Assembly (NCBI GenBank): GCA_016293005.1
Contig: JAEDFA010000026.1
Location: forward strand, 1 to 24,555
Direction of reading: 5' to 3'
Length of the DNA: 24,555 nucleotides
Source: Treponema sp.
Lineage (GTDB): Bacteria; Spirochaetota; Spirochaetia; Treponematales; Treponemataceae
Shown: piece by piece, positions 8,237-15,707 of the stretch
How the letters are laid out: the number at the start of each line of letters is the position of its first letter
Numbering within the stretch: the first letter of the stretch is position 1
Position numbers and translations under genes: made by a program
Notes under the pieces: generated by a model
What the model saw: the letters and a program-made list of their open reading frames with translations, nothing else
Database searches by the model: none
What the model was told of the DNA's origin: nothing

Positions 8237-10261
8237 TTAATGATTCTGTGCAATACGGAAACCACCGCCTTTTATTCCGACTATCTGACCGCCTTTGTTG
8301 CCTGATGAGTGAAATTGATTTAGCGCATCGCTTTGGTTTGCTGTATCTCCGCCTCTGAATGCACGCATTGTATGGAATTTGTTTGTTGAACCATAAGTTA
8401 CATTGTAATCAAAACACCATTCAGGAATATTTCCGCTCATATCATAGAACCCCAAGTGGTTCGGGAGTTTTCCGCCAGAAAGGTGTGTTCTAAAAGTACC
8501 GATGGAATTATTTCCTGTAAGTGTTTTTAAATTTGCCGTTGTATCATTCAAACCTGATGCTGTTAATTTTGCTTCTCCTGCAGAATTTAATCTCCACCAG
8601 ATATAATTTTGATAAATCTTAGAAACCGGAAATTTAATTTCATTCATTTCTTCTATTGCCGTCGGAGAAAACATTGCACCGGAATCATCACCTGAAACAT
8701 TTCTTCCTGAAATTGCAGTTGCATCAGGGCGTTTTCGTGCAGCGTATTCCCATTCTTCTACATAAGGAAGCCTGAAACCGTTTGCATTTTTGTCTACATA
8801 AGGATTGTCAACTTGACCTGGTTTTATAAGATAATCTTTTAATTTTGAAGAAGACGGACCTGTTGAATTTTTTATAGGATTTTTTAATTCAGGATCTGTG
8901 TAGTAAACAGGTTTAAGACCTTTCATTTCACTTAATGCATTACACCATACCATTGCATCTCTCCATGTAAGTGATGTGACCGGCATTTCAACAAGTTTTG
9001 GTACTGCTCCTTCACCGTTTGGATTCATACACTTTTCTTCACCCGGACCTCCATACATTCCTTCAGAACCTTTATTTGCAATTGTGTAGCCGTTCTTTTC
9101 TGCCCATTTTAAAACTTCATACCAGGTGTTGTAACTTGTTTCGTACATTGCAAGGCGGAACGGTTTTACATTCGTCTGGTAGGGAACTTCAATCATATCT
9201 TCGCCTAAAATAATTGAATCGTCTGTTCTTTCGTCGGTAAAGGAAATGTCTATCATCGTAAAATTGGCATTTGTGTTGCTGAAAGTTACGGTTTGTTTTT
9301 CTGTTTTGATGATTTGGTTTGATTTTGTTGTCGCAGAAATTTCTTCAGATTTGCTTTTGTTTAAAGAATTGTCCACTGAGCACAGTGTAAATTTGTATTC
9401 GGTGTTTTCTTTTAAATCTGTAAATGTGTAAGAAACGTTTTGCGATGGTGAGCCTTGAATTGTAATCGGTTCTTTATCGTTGATTTTTATTTCCGTGTTG
9501 AAAAAGTCTTCGTCTGAAGGATTTTTCCATGAGATTGTGATGCTTGTAGCTTCTGCTTCTGCTTTGATTTCCTGAGGTTTTGCAGGCTTCGTTGTATCTG
9601 GTTCAGACGGAATTTCTACAGTGTATTTTTTTTCTGTGGTATTGCTTGAGTTTCCTGAAGAATCTTGTGCTGTTAAAGTGAATGTGTATTCGCCAGCTCT
9701 TGGTTTTGGTAATTGAAGTGAAGAATCGGAACCTGATTTTCCTTGAACCGGAATTTTTAATTCTTCTGCGATTTCCGGGTATTTTACGCTTACAACAGTC
9801 TGAACAAAATCTTCGTCCGTAGGATTTTTCCATGAAACTGTGATTTTTGAATCGTCTTCGGAAATTGTTACATCTGAAACCGGGGCTGGGGGAGTTGTGT
9901 CCATACCGTAAGTTTTTGTGATTCCAGAACTTTTGTTTCCGTAGATGTCGACAGATGAGATTGTAAATTTGTGTAAAATTTCTTTGTTGACCTGTTCGAT
10001 TAGGATAGCCTGTTTTGTGTTTCTTTCAGAAGAAAGTTTGACTTTTGACGATGATGTATTTGTTTCGTGAGTAACTTCTACACCGTCAAAATCGTAATCG
10101 CCCGGCGTCACCCATGAAATTATAAGATTGCTTGCACTCGGCGTAAGTGAAACTCCGCTTGGATTTGCAGGCGGAGTAGTATCTTTTGTTTCTACAGTAC
10201 AGCCTGAAAAAATTAGAAGAATTGAAATAAATAAAGTTGAAATGTGTTTAAAATTTTTCAT
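8237..10261 (-). CDS. FN3-SUMF1 (formylglycine-generating-enzyme-like) lipoprotein
   Basis: Predicted lipoprotein of about 674 residues. The signal peptide ends in IFSGC, with Cys21 as the lipidation site. Three fibronectin type III repeats follow at roughly residues 27-123, 124-216 and 222-315. Repeats 2 and 3 share a VSWKNPTDEDF / ISWKNPSDEDF motif. A FGE-sulfatase (SUMF1) domain fills the rest (about 330-674), shown by MYETSYNTWYEVLKW, the VTSLTWRDAMVWCNALSE stretch, GFRLPYVEEWEYAAR, MSGNIPEWC and RGGD...GGGFRIA. The two C-terminal cysteines needed for formylglycine formation in true FGE are not seen in the RAFRGGDTANQSD region, so a binding or structural role is more likely. The ATG at 10261 has AGGTGA at proper spacing; an in-frame GTG at 10267 lies inside that ribosome site. 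It leads the two-gene unit. Confidence 0.88.
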   Translation of the reverse strand: MKNFKHISTLFISILLIFSGCTVETKDTTPPANPSGVSLTPSASNLIISWVTPGDYDFDGVEVTHETNTSSSKVKLSSERNTKQAILIEQVNKEILHKFTISSVDIYGNKSSGITKTYGMDTTPPAPVSDVTISEDDSKITVSWKNPTDEDFVQTVVSVKYPEIAEELKIPVQGKSGSDSSLQLPKPRAGEYTFTLTAQDSSGNSSNTTEKKYTVEIPSEPDTTKPAKPQEIKAEAEATSITISWKNPSDEDFFNTEIKINDKEPITIQGSPSQNVSYTFTDLKENTEYKFTLCSVDNSLNKSKSEEISATTKSNQIIKTEKQTVTFSNTNANFTMIDISFTDERTDDSIILGEDMIEVPYQTNVKPFRLAMYETSYNTWYEVLKWAEKNGYTIANKGSEGMYGGPGEEKCMNPNGEGAVPKLVEMPVTSLTWRDAMVWCNALSEMKGLKPVYYTDPELKNPIKNSTGPSSSKLKDYLIKPGQVDNPYVDKNANGFRLPYVEEWEYAARKRPDATAISGRNVSGDDSGAMFSPTAIEEMNEIKFPVSKIYQNYIWWRLNSAGEAKLTASGLNDTTANLKTLTGNNSIGTFRTHLSGGKLPNHLGFYDMSGNIPEWCFDYNVTYGSTNKFHTMRAFRGGDTANQSDALNQFHSSGNKGGQIVGIKGGGFRIAQNH

Positions 10262-10332
10262 ATTCACCTGCTTTTGTTTATTAAAAAATCTTGAGAATTC
10301 TCTTTATTAGCAGAATCGTTCTCTTGATTAAG

Positions 10333-10363
10333 ATTATACTCTTTCTTCGTGGATTTTTGTCAA
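10333..10363 (-). promoter_or_regulatory. Consensus promoter for the FN3-SUMF1 lipoprotein unit
   Basis: On the minus strand a perfect TTGACA (10363-10358) and a perfect TATAAT (10338-10333) are separated by 19 bases. Transcription would begin near 10326, leaving a leader of about 65 bases with AGGTGA before the ATG. Both hexamers are ideal but the spacer is 2 bases longer than the optimum. Confidence 0.7.
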
Positions 10364-10419
10364 GAATTTTTTTTATTATTCCAGGTTATGTTGAATTTGA
10401 TGAAATTTTTAAAAATCCG

Positions 10420-10448
10420 TTGTTAAAATTCAGGGGATTTTGTAAAAT
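10420..10448 (+). promoter_or_regulatory. Promoter for a leaderless XPB helicase mRNA
   Basis: TTGTTA (10420-10425) and TAAAAT (10443-10448) are separated by the ideal 17 bases. Transcription is expected to start at about 10455, within 2 bases of the ATG at 10457. The only purine-rich run, AGGGGA, is 20 bases before the ATG and upstream of the expected transcript start. Confidence 0.62.
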
Positions 10449-10456
10449 ATGCTGTT

Positions 10457-12283
10457 ATGCAATATGAAAATCCGTTAATTGTTCAGGGTGACAGGACTAT
10501 TTTGCTTGATGTTCATGCGCCTCTTGCAAATGAATGTCGCAATGAGTTGATTCCGTTTGCGGAACTTGAACGCTCGCCCGAACATTTACACACTTATAGA
10601 TTGACTCCGCTTTCTTTGTGGAATGCCGCAAGTGCAGGTTTTACGGCGGAAGATGCGGTTTCTGTGTTAAAAAAATATGCAAAGTACGATATTCCGCAAT
10701 CTGTGTGTGTCTGGATAAAAGAAGTTTCTGGTCGGTTCGGAATGGTTCGGATTATTCCCGGTCCTAAAGAAGTTGTTCCGCTTTCCGGGGATTTTTTTTC
10801 AGAAGAACAAAAAAAAGTCGTTCCTGAGCAATATCTTTATCTTGTCGTAAAAAATGAAAAAATTTTTCTTGAACTTGGCGCAATAAAATCATTTCAGACG
10901 CTTCTTACTCCGTGCAAGATTGATTTTTCTGTTCCGTCTTTGCCGCAGGATTTAACTGAAAACGAAAAAAAATTCAGTTTTATTTTAAAATTGACTGACC
11001 GCGGAACTGTAAAGCAGCTTCTTTTAAAATATATGTGGCCGTGCAAAGATGAAGTTCCTCTTGAAGACGGCGAAAGCCTTCAGATTAATCTTCGCGATGT
11101 TACTAAATCCGGGAAAAAATTTGAAATCCGCGGTTATCAAAAAGATGCGGCGCAGGCGTTAATTGGTGATAAAGGCCCTGGAACTGGTTTTGGGACAATT
11201 GTTCTTCCGTGTGGTGCCGGTAAAACGATTGTTGGAATGCAGATTATGCAGATGTTAAAAACTAACACGCTGATTATTACGACAAATATTTCAGCTGTTC
11301 ACCAGTGGATTAATGAACTTCTCGATAAAACTGATTTGCAGGCTGAACAGATTGCTGAATACACCGGTGAAAGCAAAACTATAAAACCTGTTACAGTTGC
11401 AACTTATCAGATTCTTACCTGGAGACCAGAAAAGGACGGACCTTATCCGCATTTTTCAATTTTTCGTGAAAGAAAATGGGGGCTCATAATTTATGACGAA
11501 GTTCATACGCTTCCGGCTCCTGTTTTTCGTGTTGCTGCGGAACTTCAGACTGTCCGGCGCGTTGGGCTTACGGCAACTTTGGTGCGTGAAGACGGGCTTG
11601 AAGGTTTTGTGTTCAGTCTTGTAGGTCCAAAAAGATTCGATGTTCCGTGGAAAGAACTTGAACATTCCGGCTGGATTTCAGAAGCAGAATGTGTTGAAGT
11701 CAGGCTTGATTTGCCGTCCGATAAAGAAATTCAGTATGCGGTTGCTTCTCAGCGTGAAAAATACAGAATTGCAAGTGAAAATCCCGTAAAAGATTCAGTT
11801 GTTCTTCAGCTTGTGAATAGACTTTCTGAAGATAAAATTCTTGTAATCGGGCAGTATCTTTCTCAACTTGAAAAACTTTCTTCGCTTCTTTCTGCTCCAA
11901 TAATAACTGGAAAAACACCGAATTCAGAGCGTGACAGAATTTACAATCAGTTTAGAAATGGAGAAATTAAAGTTTTAGTTGTTTCAAAAGTTGCAAATTT
12001 TGCAATTGATTTGCCGGATGCATCAGTTGCAATTCAAGTGAGCGGAACTTTCGGGAGCAGGCAGGAAGAAGCGCAGCGTCTTGGAAGAATTTTGCGTCCA
12101 AAAGACAGAACAAGCAGATTTTTTACGCTGATTACGCGGAATACTGTCGAAGAAGAATTTGGTTCAAACCGTCAGAAATTTCTTGCAGAACAGGGATACT
12201 CGTATAAAATTATTCAGTATAAAGACGAATCAAGTTTTCAGTCGCTTGAGTGCGCAAGGTTAGCGGAGAGCGAGAGCCAATGA
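10457..12283 (+). CDS. XPB/Ssl2-type DNA repair helicase (superfamily 2)
   Basis: ATP-dependent 3'-5' DNA helicase/translocase of the bacterial XPB family (608 residues), expected to act in DNA repair or transcription-linked remodelling in the cytoplasm. An N-terminal domain (about 1-95, starting NPLIVQGDRTILLDVH and including SPEHLHTYRLTPLSLWNA) matches the Helicase_C_3 (PF13625) type found in bacterial XPB. The motor has Walker A CGAGKT with Lys256, the DEVH box Asp347-His350, SAT-equivalent TATLV, the XPB-specific RED motif Arg377-Asp379, and motif VI QRLGRILRPK from Gln540. All key residues are intact. The start is set by the conserved N-terminal sequence. There is no Shine-Dalgarno and the mRNA is probably leaderless. 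The stop overlaps the ATG of the next gene (ATGA), implying translational coupling to its partner. Confidence 0.93.
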   Translation: MQYENPLIVQGDRTILLDVHAPLANECRNELIPFAELERSPEHLHTYRLTPLSLWNAASAGFTAEDAVSVLKKYAKYDIPQSVCVWIKEVSGRFGMVRIIPGPKEVVPLSGDFFSEEQKKVVPEQYLYLVVKNEKIFLELGAIKSFQTLLTPCKIDFSVPSLPQDLTENEKKFSFILKLTDRGTVKQLLLKYMWPCKDEVPLEDGESLQINLRDVTKSGKKFEIRGYQKDAAQALIGDKGPGTGFGTIVLPCGAGKTIVGMQIMQMLKTNTLIITTNISAVHQWINELLDKTDLQAEQIAEYTGESKTIKPVTVATYQILTWRPEKDGPYPHFSIFRERKWGLIIYDEVHTLPAPVFRVAAELQTVRRVGLTATLVREDGLEGFVFSLVGPKRFDVPWKELEHSGWISEAECVEVRLDLPSDKEIQYAVASQREKYRIASENPVKDSVVLQLVNRLSEDKILVIGQYLSQLEKLSSLLSAPIITGKTPNSERDRIYNQFRNGEIKVLVVSKVANFAIDLPDASVAIQVSGTFGSRQEEAQRLGRILRPKDRTSRFFTLITRNTVEEEFGSNRQKFLAEQGYSYKIIQYKDESSFQSLECARLAESESQ

Positions 12284-13953
12284 TTTCACAAAGAGACAGC
12301 ATAATTTCAAAAATAAACGAATTTTCAGAATGCTTCTCCAATTTTTCAGACGAAAAAATGATTTCGTATTTCAGAATTTTCTTGAAAGAATTTAAAACGC
12401 CTTTCAACAAGCAGAAATCAATCGAAAGTCTTTGCGGATTTTTCGTTAATCAGGAGAACCGGCAGAAAATTCTTGTTTCTCTTAAAAAAATTGATTTTAA
12501 AATTCTTTCGTTTATAAATTATACGCTCAAGCCTACTGAAGAAGATTTTTTTGAATTTTTTAAAGAAACTGAATTTTTTTCTGATGACAATTCTTACTCG
12601 ATTTCAAAAACTGGAAAACTTCACAATCTTTTAGACAGACTTTTGATTCTGCCTAAAAAAACAGAAGATTTTTCGGGGCAAAAAGAATTTTTTGTGATAA
12701 ATCCGATTTTAAAAGAATTTCTTGAACCGTATCTTTCGGAAAAATTTACGCTTGACAAAACCGAAGTTCAAGATTCTTTCCAGGAAATAAATTTTTCGCT
12801 TTCGGTGTCGTTTATTGCTTCCGTAATTTCGTATGTTCAGGATTTCCCGGATTTGTGCAAACTCGATGGCGAAATAAAGAAAAAAAATCAGGAAAAAATC
12901 GAAGAGATTTTTCAAGGAAATTTCAGCCAGTTTCAGCTTGTTTTCAAAAGTTTCATAAATTTAGGAATTTTCAGGCAGTCCGAATCAAAAATTTCAATCG
13001 ACTGGGAAAAATTAAATTCTTTTGCAGAGTTAAAAACTTTCAATCAGTTTGTTTACATTGTCGCATCTTCCTGTGGTCATTTTTCGAGGAATATGCTCAA
13101 CATTCATTTGAAAATGATTTCAGATTTGCTTTTGTCGCTTTTTGATTTTTCACTTTCTGGAGAGGCTTTGAAGCAAATTTGTTTTTTTTCTGCCCGTTCC
13201 GATGATTCTGATTTTTCAAGTAATTTTACACGGCGGCGTTTTTCGATGATTCTTGAGTCAGGCGGAATTTATACAGAATCTTCAGAGCCAAAAGAAGAAA
13301 AATCTTCCGGTTTTGTATTTGATTTTGCAGAAATTTTTATTAAAAACCTGAATACGCTTGGACTTATTTTTAAAAATTCTCATTCGTCGCAAAAAGAATT
13401 TTATTCTGTAAATCCGATTTTAAAAAATTTGAATTTTCCGCCAGTTGAAAAAAGAAAATTTGTGAACATCGATTCTTCATTTCAAGTTACTGTTTTGCCT
13501 GGTCTTGAACTTTCTGATTTTATAAAAATTCTTCCGTTTTTGAATATTTTAAATTCTGGAATTGTCGTTCAGTTTGAAATTAAAAAGGAATCTGTTTTTA
13601 ATTCTTTTGAATCAGGTTTTTCTGTGAAAAAAATTATAGATGAACTTGAATTTTATATGAATTATTCTGTTCCTGAAAGTTTTAAAATAAATCTTGAACA
13701 ATGGTTTGATTCTTATTCCGGGGCAAAAATTTACAAAGGCTATGTTTTAAAACTCGATGAAAAAAAAGATATTCTATGGAAAAATAATCCGAATTTTCTA
13801 AAATTTACGCAGGAAATTATCGCTCCTGGACTTTATTTTTTAAATATTCCTGTTGAAGATGAAAATTCTGATATTTTAAAAATTCTTGGAATAAAAGAAG
13901 CGGGTTTGGTTCAGGCGGTAAAAAAAGAAACTCAGTTCCCAGGTTTTAAATAA
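12280..13953 (+). CDS. XPB-linked protein with a probable C-terminal Helicase_C_3-like domain
   Basis: A 557-residue cytosolic protein, rich in Phe, Lys, Glu and Ser, not recognised as a named family. The ATG at 12280 overlaps the helicase stop (ATGA); an upstream GTG at 12250 is possible but less likely. The first 390 residues look like alpha-helical winged-helix-type segments. Residues about 397-485 (IDSSFQVTVLPGLELSDF, then SVFNSFESGFSVKKIIDEL and SVPESFKINLEQW) follow the same pattern as the XPB N-terminal domain: strand, hydrophobic helix, a G-(F/L)-(S/T) turn, a helix, and a P-x-(S/N)-(V/F) turn before a helix ending in W. This agrees with the helicase-domain protein next to XPB in mycobacteria (Rv0862c), as I recall it. 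The frame continues past its TAA in register with the following ORF. Confidence 0.75.
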   Translation: MISQRDSIISKINEFSECFSNFSDEKMISYFRIFLKEFKTPFNKQKSIESLCGFFVNQENRQKILVSLKKIDFKILSFINYTLKPTEEDFFEFFKETEFFSDDNSYSISKTGKLHNLLDRLLILPKKTEDFSGQKEFFVINPILKEFLEPYLSEKFTLDKTEVQDSFQEINFSLSVSFIASVISYVQDFPDLCKLDGEIKKKNQEKIEEIFQGNFSQFQLVFKSFINLGIFRQSESKISIDWEKLNSFAELKTFNQFVYIVASSCGHFSRNMLNIHLKMISDLLLSLFDFSLSGEALKQICFFSARSDDSDFSSNFTRRRFSMILESGGIYTESSEPKEEKSSGFVFDFAEIFIKNLNTLGLIFKNSHSSQKEFYSVNPILKNLNFPPVEKRKFVNIDSSFQVTVLPGLELSDFIKILPFLNILNSGIVVQFEIKKESVFNSFESGFSVKKIIDELEFYMNYSVPESFKINLEQWFDSYSGAKIYKGYVLKLDEKKDILWKNNPNFLKFTQEIIAPGLYFLNIPVEDENSDILKILGIKEAGLVQAVKKETQFPGFK

Positions 13954-13995
13954 ATTTCGTGCGGGGAAAATATTTTTGTTCGTCATAAGCCGGTT

Positions 13996-14433
13996 TTGGA
14001 AGAACCTTGGGAATATTTTAAATTTGAGCGCGAAAATCTTGTGAAAACTTTACAGGATTCAGTTTCGGAATGTGAATTTTCCACTGAAGAAAAGAGTGAA
14101 TTGTCTAGTAGAATTTTAAACGGAATTATTATAAATTCATCACAAATTAAAAATGGAAGTGTCAGAATCGAAGTTTATGAGGCTGGCGGAATGGACTATA
14201 GCGGAAAAATTCATCTGATTAATACGGCAATCAGTTCGAAGTCTATGCTGGAAATTTCCGTTCCCTGTGACGACGGTTCTGGAAAAATTCAAACATTTTT
14301 CGGTTTACCACAATTGCTTACTAAAGCGGAAGATAGTGCTGTAGTAAGAATAACCACTGAACCCGAAAAAGAAGAACGCGTTTTTTCTGTAGGGCGAATC
14401 ATTCTCATCAAAATGAAGAAAACAATTCAGTAA
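13996..14433 (+). CDS. Possible C-terminal continuation of the XPB partner, or separate small protein
   Basis: This 145-codon reading frame lies in the same register as the partner gene, from which one TAA (13951-13953) separates it. The frame is open from 13954, and the 14 codons before the nominal TTG start (13996) already read as plausible protein (ISCGENIFVRHKPV). No ATG or GTG lies in frame there. The TTG has no Shine-Dalgarno. GGGGA at 13963-13967 would fit only an ATT at 13972. The protein has an acidic helical start (WEYFKFERENLVKTL) and a beta-rich end (GSVRIEVYEAGGMDYSGKIHL; VFSVGRIILIKM). The end is faintly like the WYL-type C-terminal region of helicase-associated proteins. It may be a coupled small gene, a readthrough extension, or half of a gene broken by a nonsense change. 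Real coding is likely; start and identity are uncertain. Confidence 0.6.
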   Translation: MEEPWEYFKFERENLVKTLQDSVSECEFSTEEKSELSSRILNGIIINSSQIKNGSVRIEVYEAGGMDYSGKIHLINTAISSKSMLEISVPCDDGSGKIQTFFGLPQLLTKAEDSAVVRITTEPEKEERVFSVGRIILIKMKKTIQ

Positions 14434-14440
14434 AAATGCG

Positions 14441-14471
14441 TTGAAGTTATTCTTACTAAATGCGGTAAAAT
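14441..14471 (+). promoter_or_regulatory. Candidate promoter for the EIIC-like gene
   Basis: TTGAAG (14441-14446) and TAAAAT (14466-14471) are 19 bases apart, just after the preceding stop codon. Transcription would start near 14478, giving a leader of about 35 bases that contains GGAGG. The spacer is longer than optimal. Confidence 0.42.
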
Positions 14472-14511
14472 TCTCAAAAATTCAAACTTTTATCGCAGAT
14501 GGAGGCAAATT

Positions 14512-15609
14512 TTGAATAAATTTGTAAAACGCTATTTTATCGATGCAATGAGCGGAATGGCGCAGGGACTTTTTGCTTCTCTGCTTGTGGGAACTATCAT
14601 TAAAACTTTGGGTGAAGTTCTTTTAAAACTGAATGTAAATCCTGTTTTTCAGTTTTTAGTCGATGCAGGACTTTTCTGCAGTAATGTGAAGGTTGTAGGC
14701 GCTGCAATGGCATGCGGAATCGGGTTTGCAATGGGGGCGCATAATCTTGTTCTGTTCAGTCTTGTTACGGTTGGAGCAGTTGCAAATGAACTTGGAAAAG
14801 CCGGTGGACCTCTTGCAGTTTTGATTATTGCAATTGCTGCGTGCGAACTTGGAATGCTCGTTTCTAAAAAGACAAAAGTTGACATTCTTGTAACTCCGCT
14901 GGTAACTATTTTAAGCGGAATTCTTTTGAGCGTTCTTTTTGCAAAATATATCGGAATCGCTGCAAACTGGGTTGGGAATTTGATAAAACTCACTACAGAA
15001 CTTCATCCGTTTGTAATGGGAATTTTAGTAAGCGTAATTGTCGGAATTGCACTTACTCTGCCGATTTCTTCTGCTGCCATTTGTGCGGCTTTAGGGCTTA
15101 CAGGACTTGCGGGAGGCGCTGCAGTTGCCGGTTGTTGCGCTCAGATGGTAGGTTTTGCTTTTTTAAGTTTTAAGGAAAACGGCTGGGGCGGAATTGTAAG
15201 TCAGGGTCTTGGAACTTCTATGCTTCAGATGCCGAATATTATAAAAAATCCTAAAGTCTGGATTCCGCCGATTTTGGCAAGTGCAATTACAGGTCCTGTT
15301 GCAACTTGTATTTTTAAACTTCAGATGAACGGAGCGGCTGTTTCAAGTGGAATGGGAACCTGCGGATTTGTTGGACAGATTGGCGTAATTTCCGGCTGGT
15401 TCAGTCCAAGTGAAAAAGCAGTTGAATGGGCAATTAAAAAATTTGGAAACGAGGCGCTTACGGCTTCTGATATTGCAATAAATCCAGGTTTTATGGATTG
15501 GTTCGGGCTTTTGATGGTTTGTTTTGTTCTTCCAGCGGTGATTTCATGGGCTTTCGGAAAACTGTTCAGGAAAATTAACTGGATAAAAGATGGAGATTTA
15601 ACTCTCTAA
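14512..15609 (+). CDS. PTS EIIC-like membrane protein (PfoR / PTS_EIIC_2 family)
   Basis: Integral membrane protein of 365 residues of the PTS_EIIC_2 (PF13303) type, which includes the Clostridium perfringolysin regulator PfoR. Family-like stretches are the N-terminal FVKRYFIDAMSGMAQGLFAS, the GGPLAVLIIAIAACELGMLVSKKTKVDI segment (shown here in two overlapping runs, each a membrane helix plus loop), and LPISSAAICAALGLTGLAGG. Eight to ten hydrophobic segments span the protein. The TTG start has an ideal GGAGG 6 bases before it and no better ATG nearby. No EIIA, EIIB or sugar-kinase gene is adjacent, so it may transport a solute without a full phosphotransferase complex, or have a regulatory role. 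The substrate is unknown. Confidence 0.85.
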   Translation: MNKFVKRYFIDAMSGMAQGLFASLLVGTIIKTLGEVLLKLNVNPVFQFLVDAGLFCSNVKVVGAAMACGIGFAMGAHNLVLFSLVTVGAVANELGKAGGPLAVLIIAIAACELGMLVSKKTKVDILVTPLVTILSGILLSVLFAKYIGIAANWVGNLIKLTTELHPFVMGILVSVIVGIALTLPISSAAICAALGLTGLAGGAAVAGCCAQMVGFAFLSFKENGWGGIVSQGLGTSMLQMPNIIKNPKVWIPPILASAITGPVATCIFKLQMNGAAVSSGMGTCGFVGQIGVISGWFSPSEKAVEWAIKKFGNEALTASDIAINPGFMDWFGLLMVCFVLPAVISWAFGKLFRKINWIKDGDLTL

Positions 15610-15633
15610 GGAATTTTTTTCATAAATTTCTGA

Positions 15634-15661
15634 TAGACAAAATTAGAATCTGTGATAGAAT
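15634..15661 (+). promoter_or_regulatory. Candidate promoter for the Cache-GGDEF-EAL gene
   Basis: TAGACA (15634-15639) and TAGAAT (15656-15661) are separated by 16 bases in the 98-base gap after the EIIC-like gene. Transcription would begin near 15668, about 40 bases before the ATG. Confidence 0.5.
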
Positions 15662-15707
15662 ATATTTGCATAAATCGTTGTCTGATAATTTTTGGGAATT
15701 TTAAAAA

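Noticed and set aside
10268..10332. GAGAATTCTC palindrome in the lipoprotein leader as an operator or riboswitch
   Set aside because: It is short, contains no known riboswitch core, and pairs poorly with the rest of the leader.
12250..12279. GTG at 12250 as start of the XPB partner
   Set aside because: The ATG at 12280 overlaps the helicase stop as ATGA, the common coupled arrangement, and the extra residues look like the helicase tail read in another frame.
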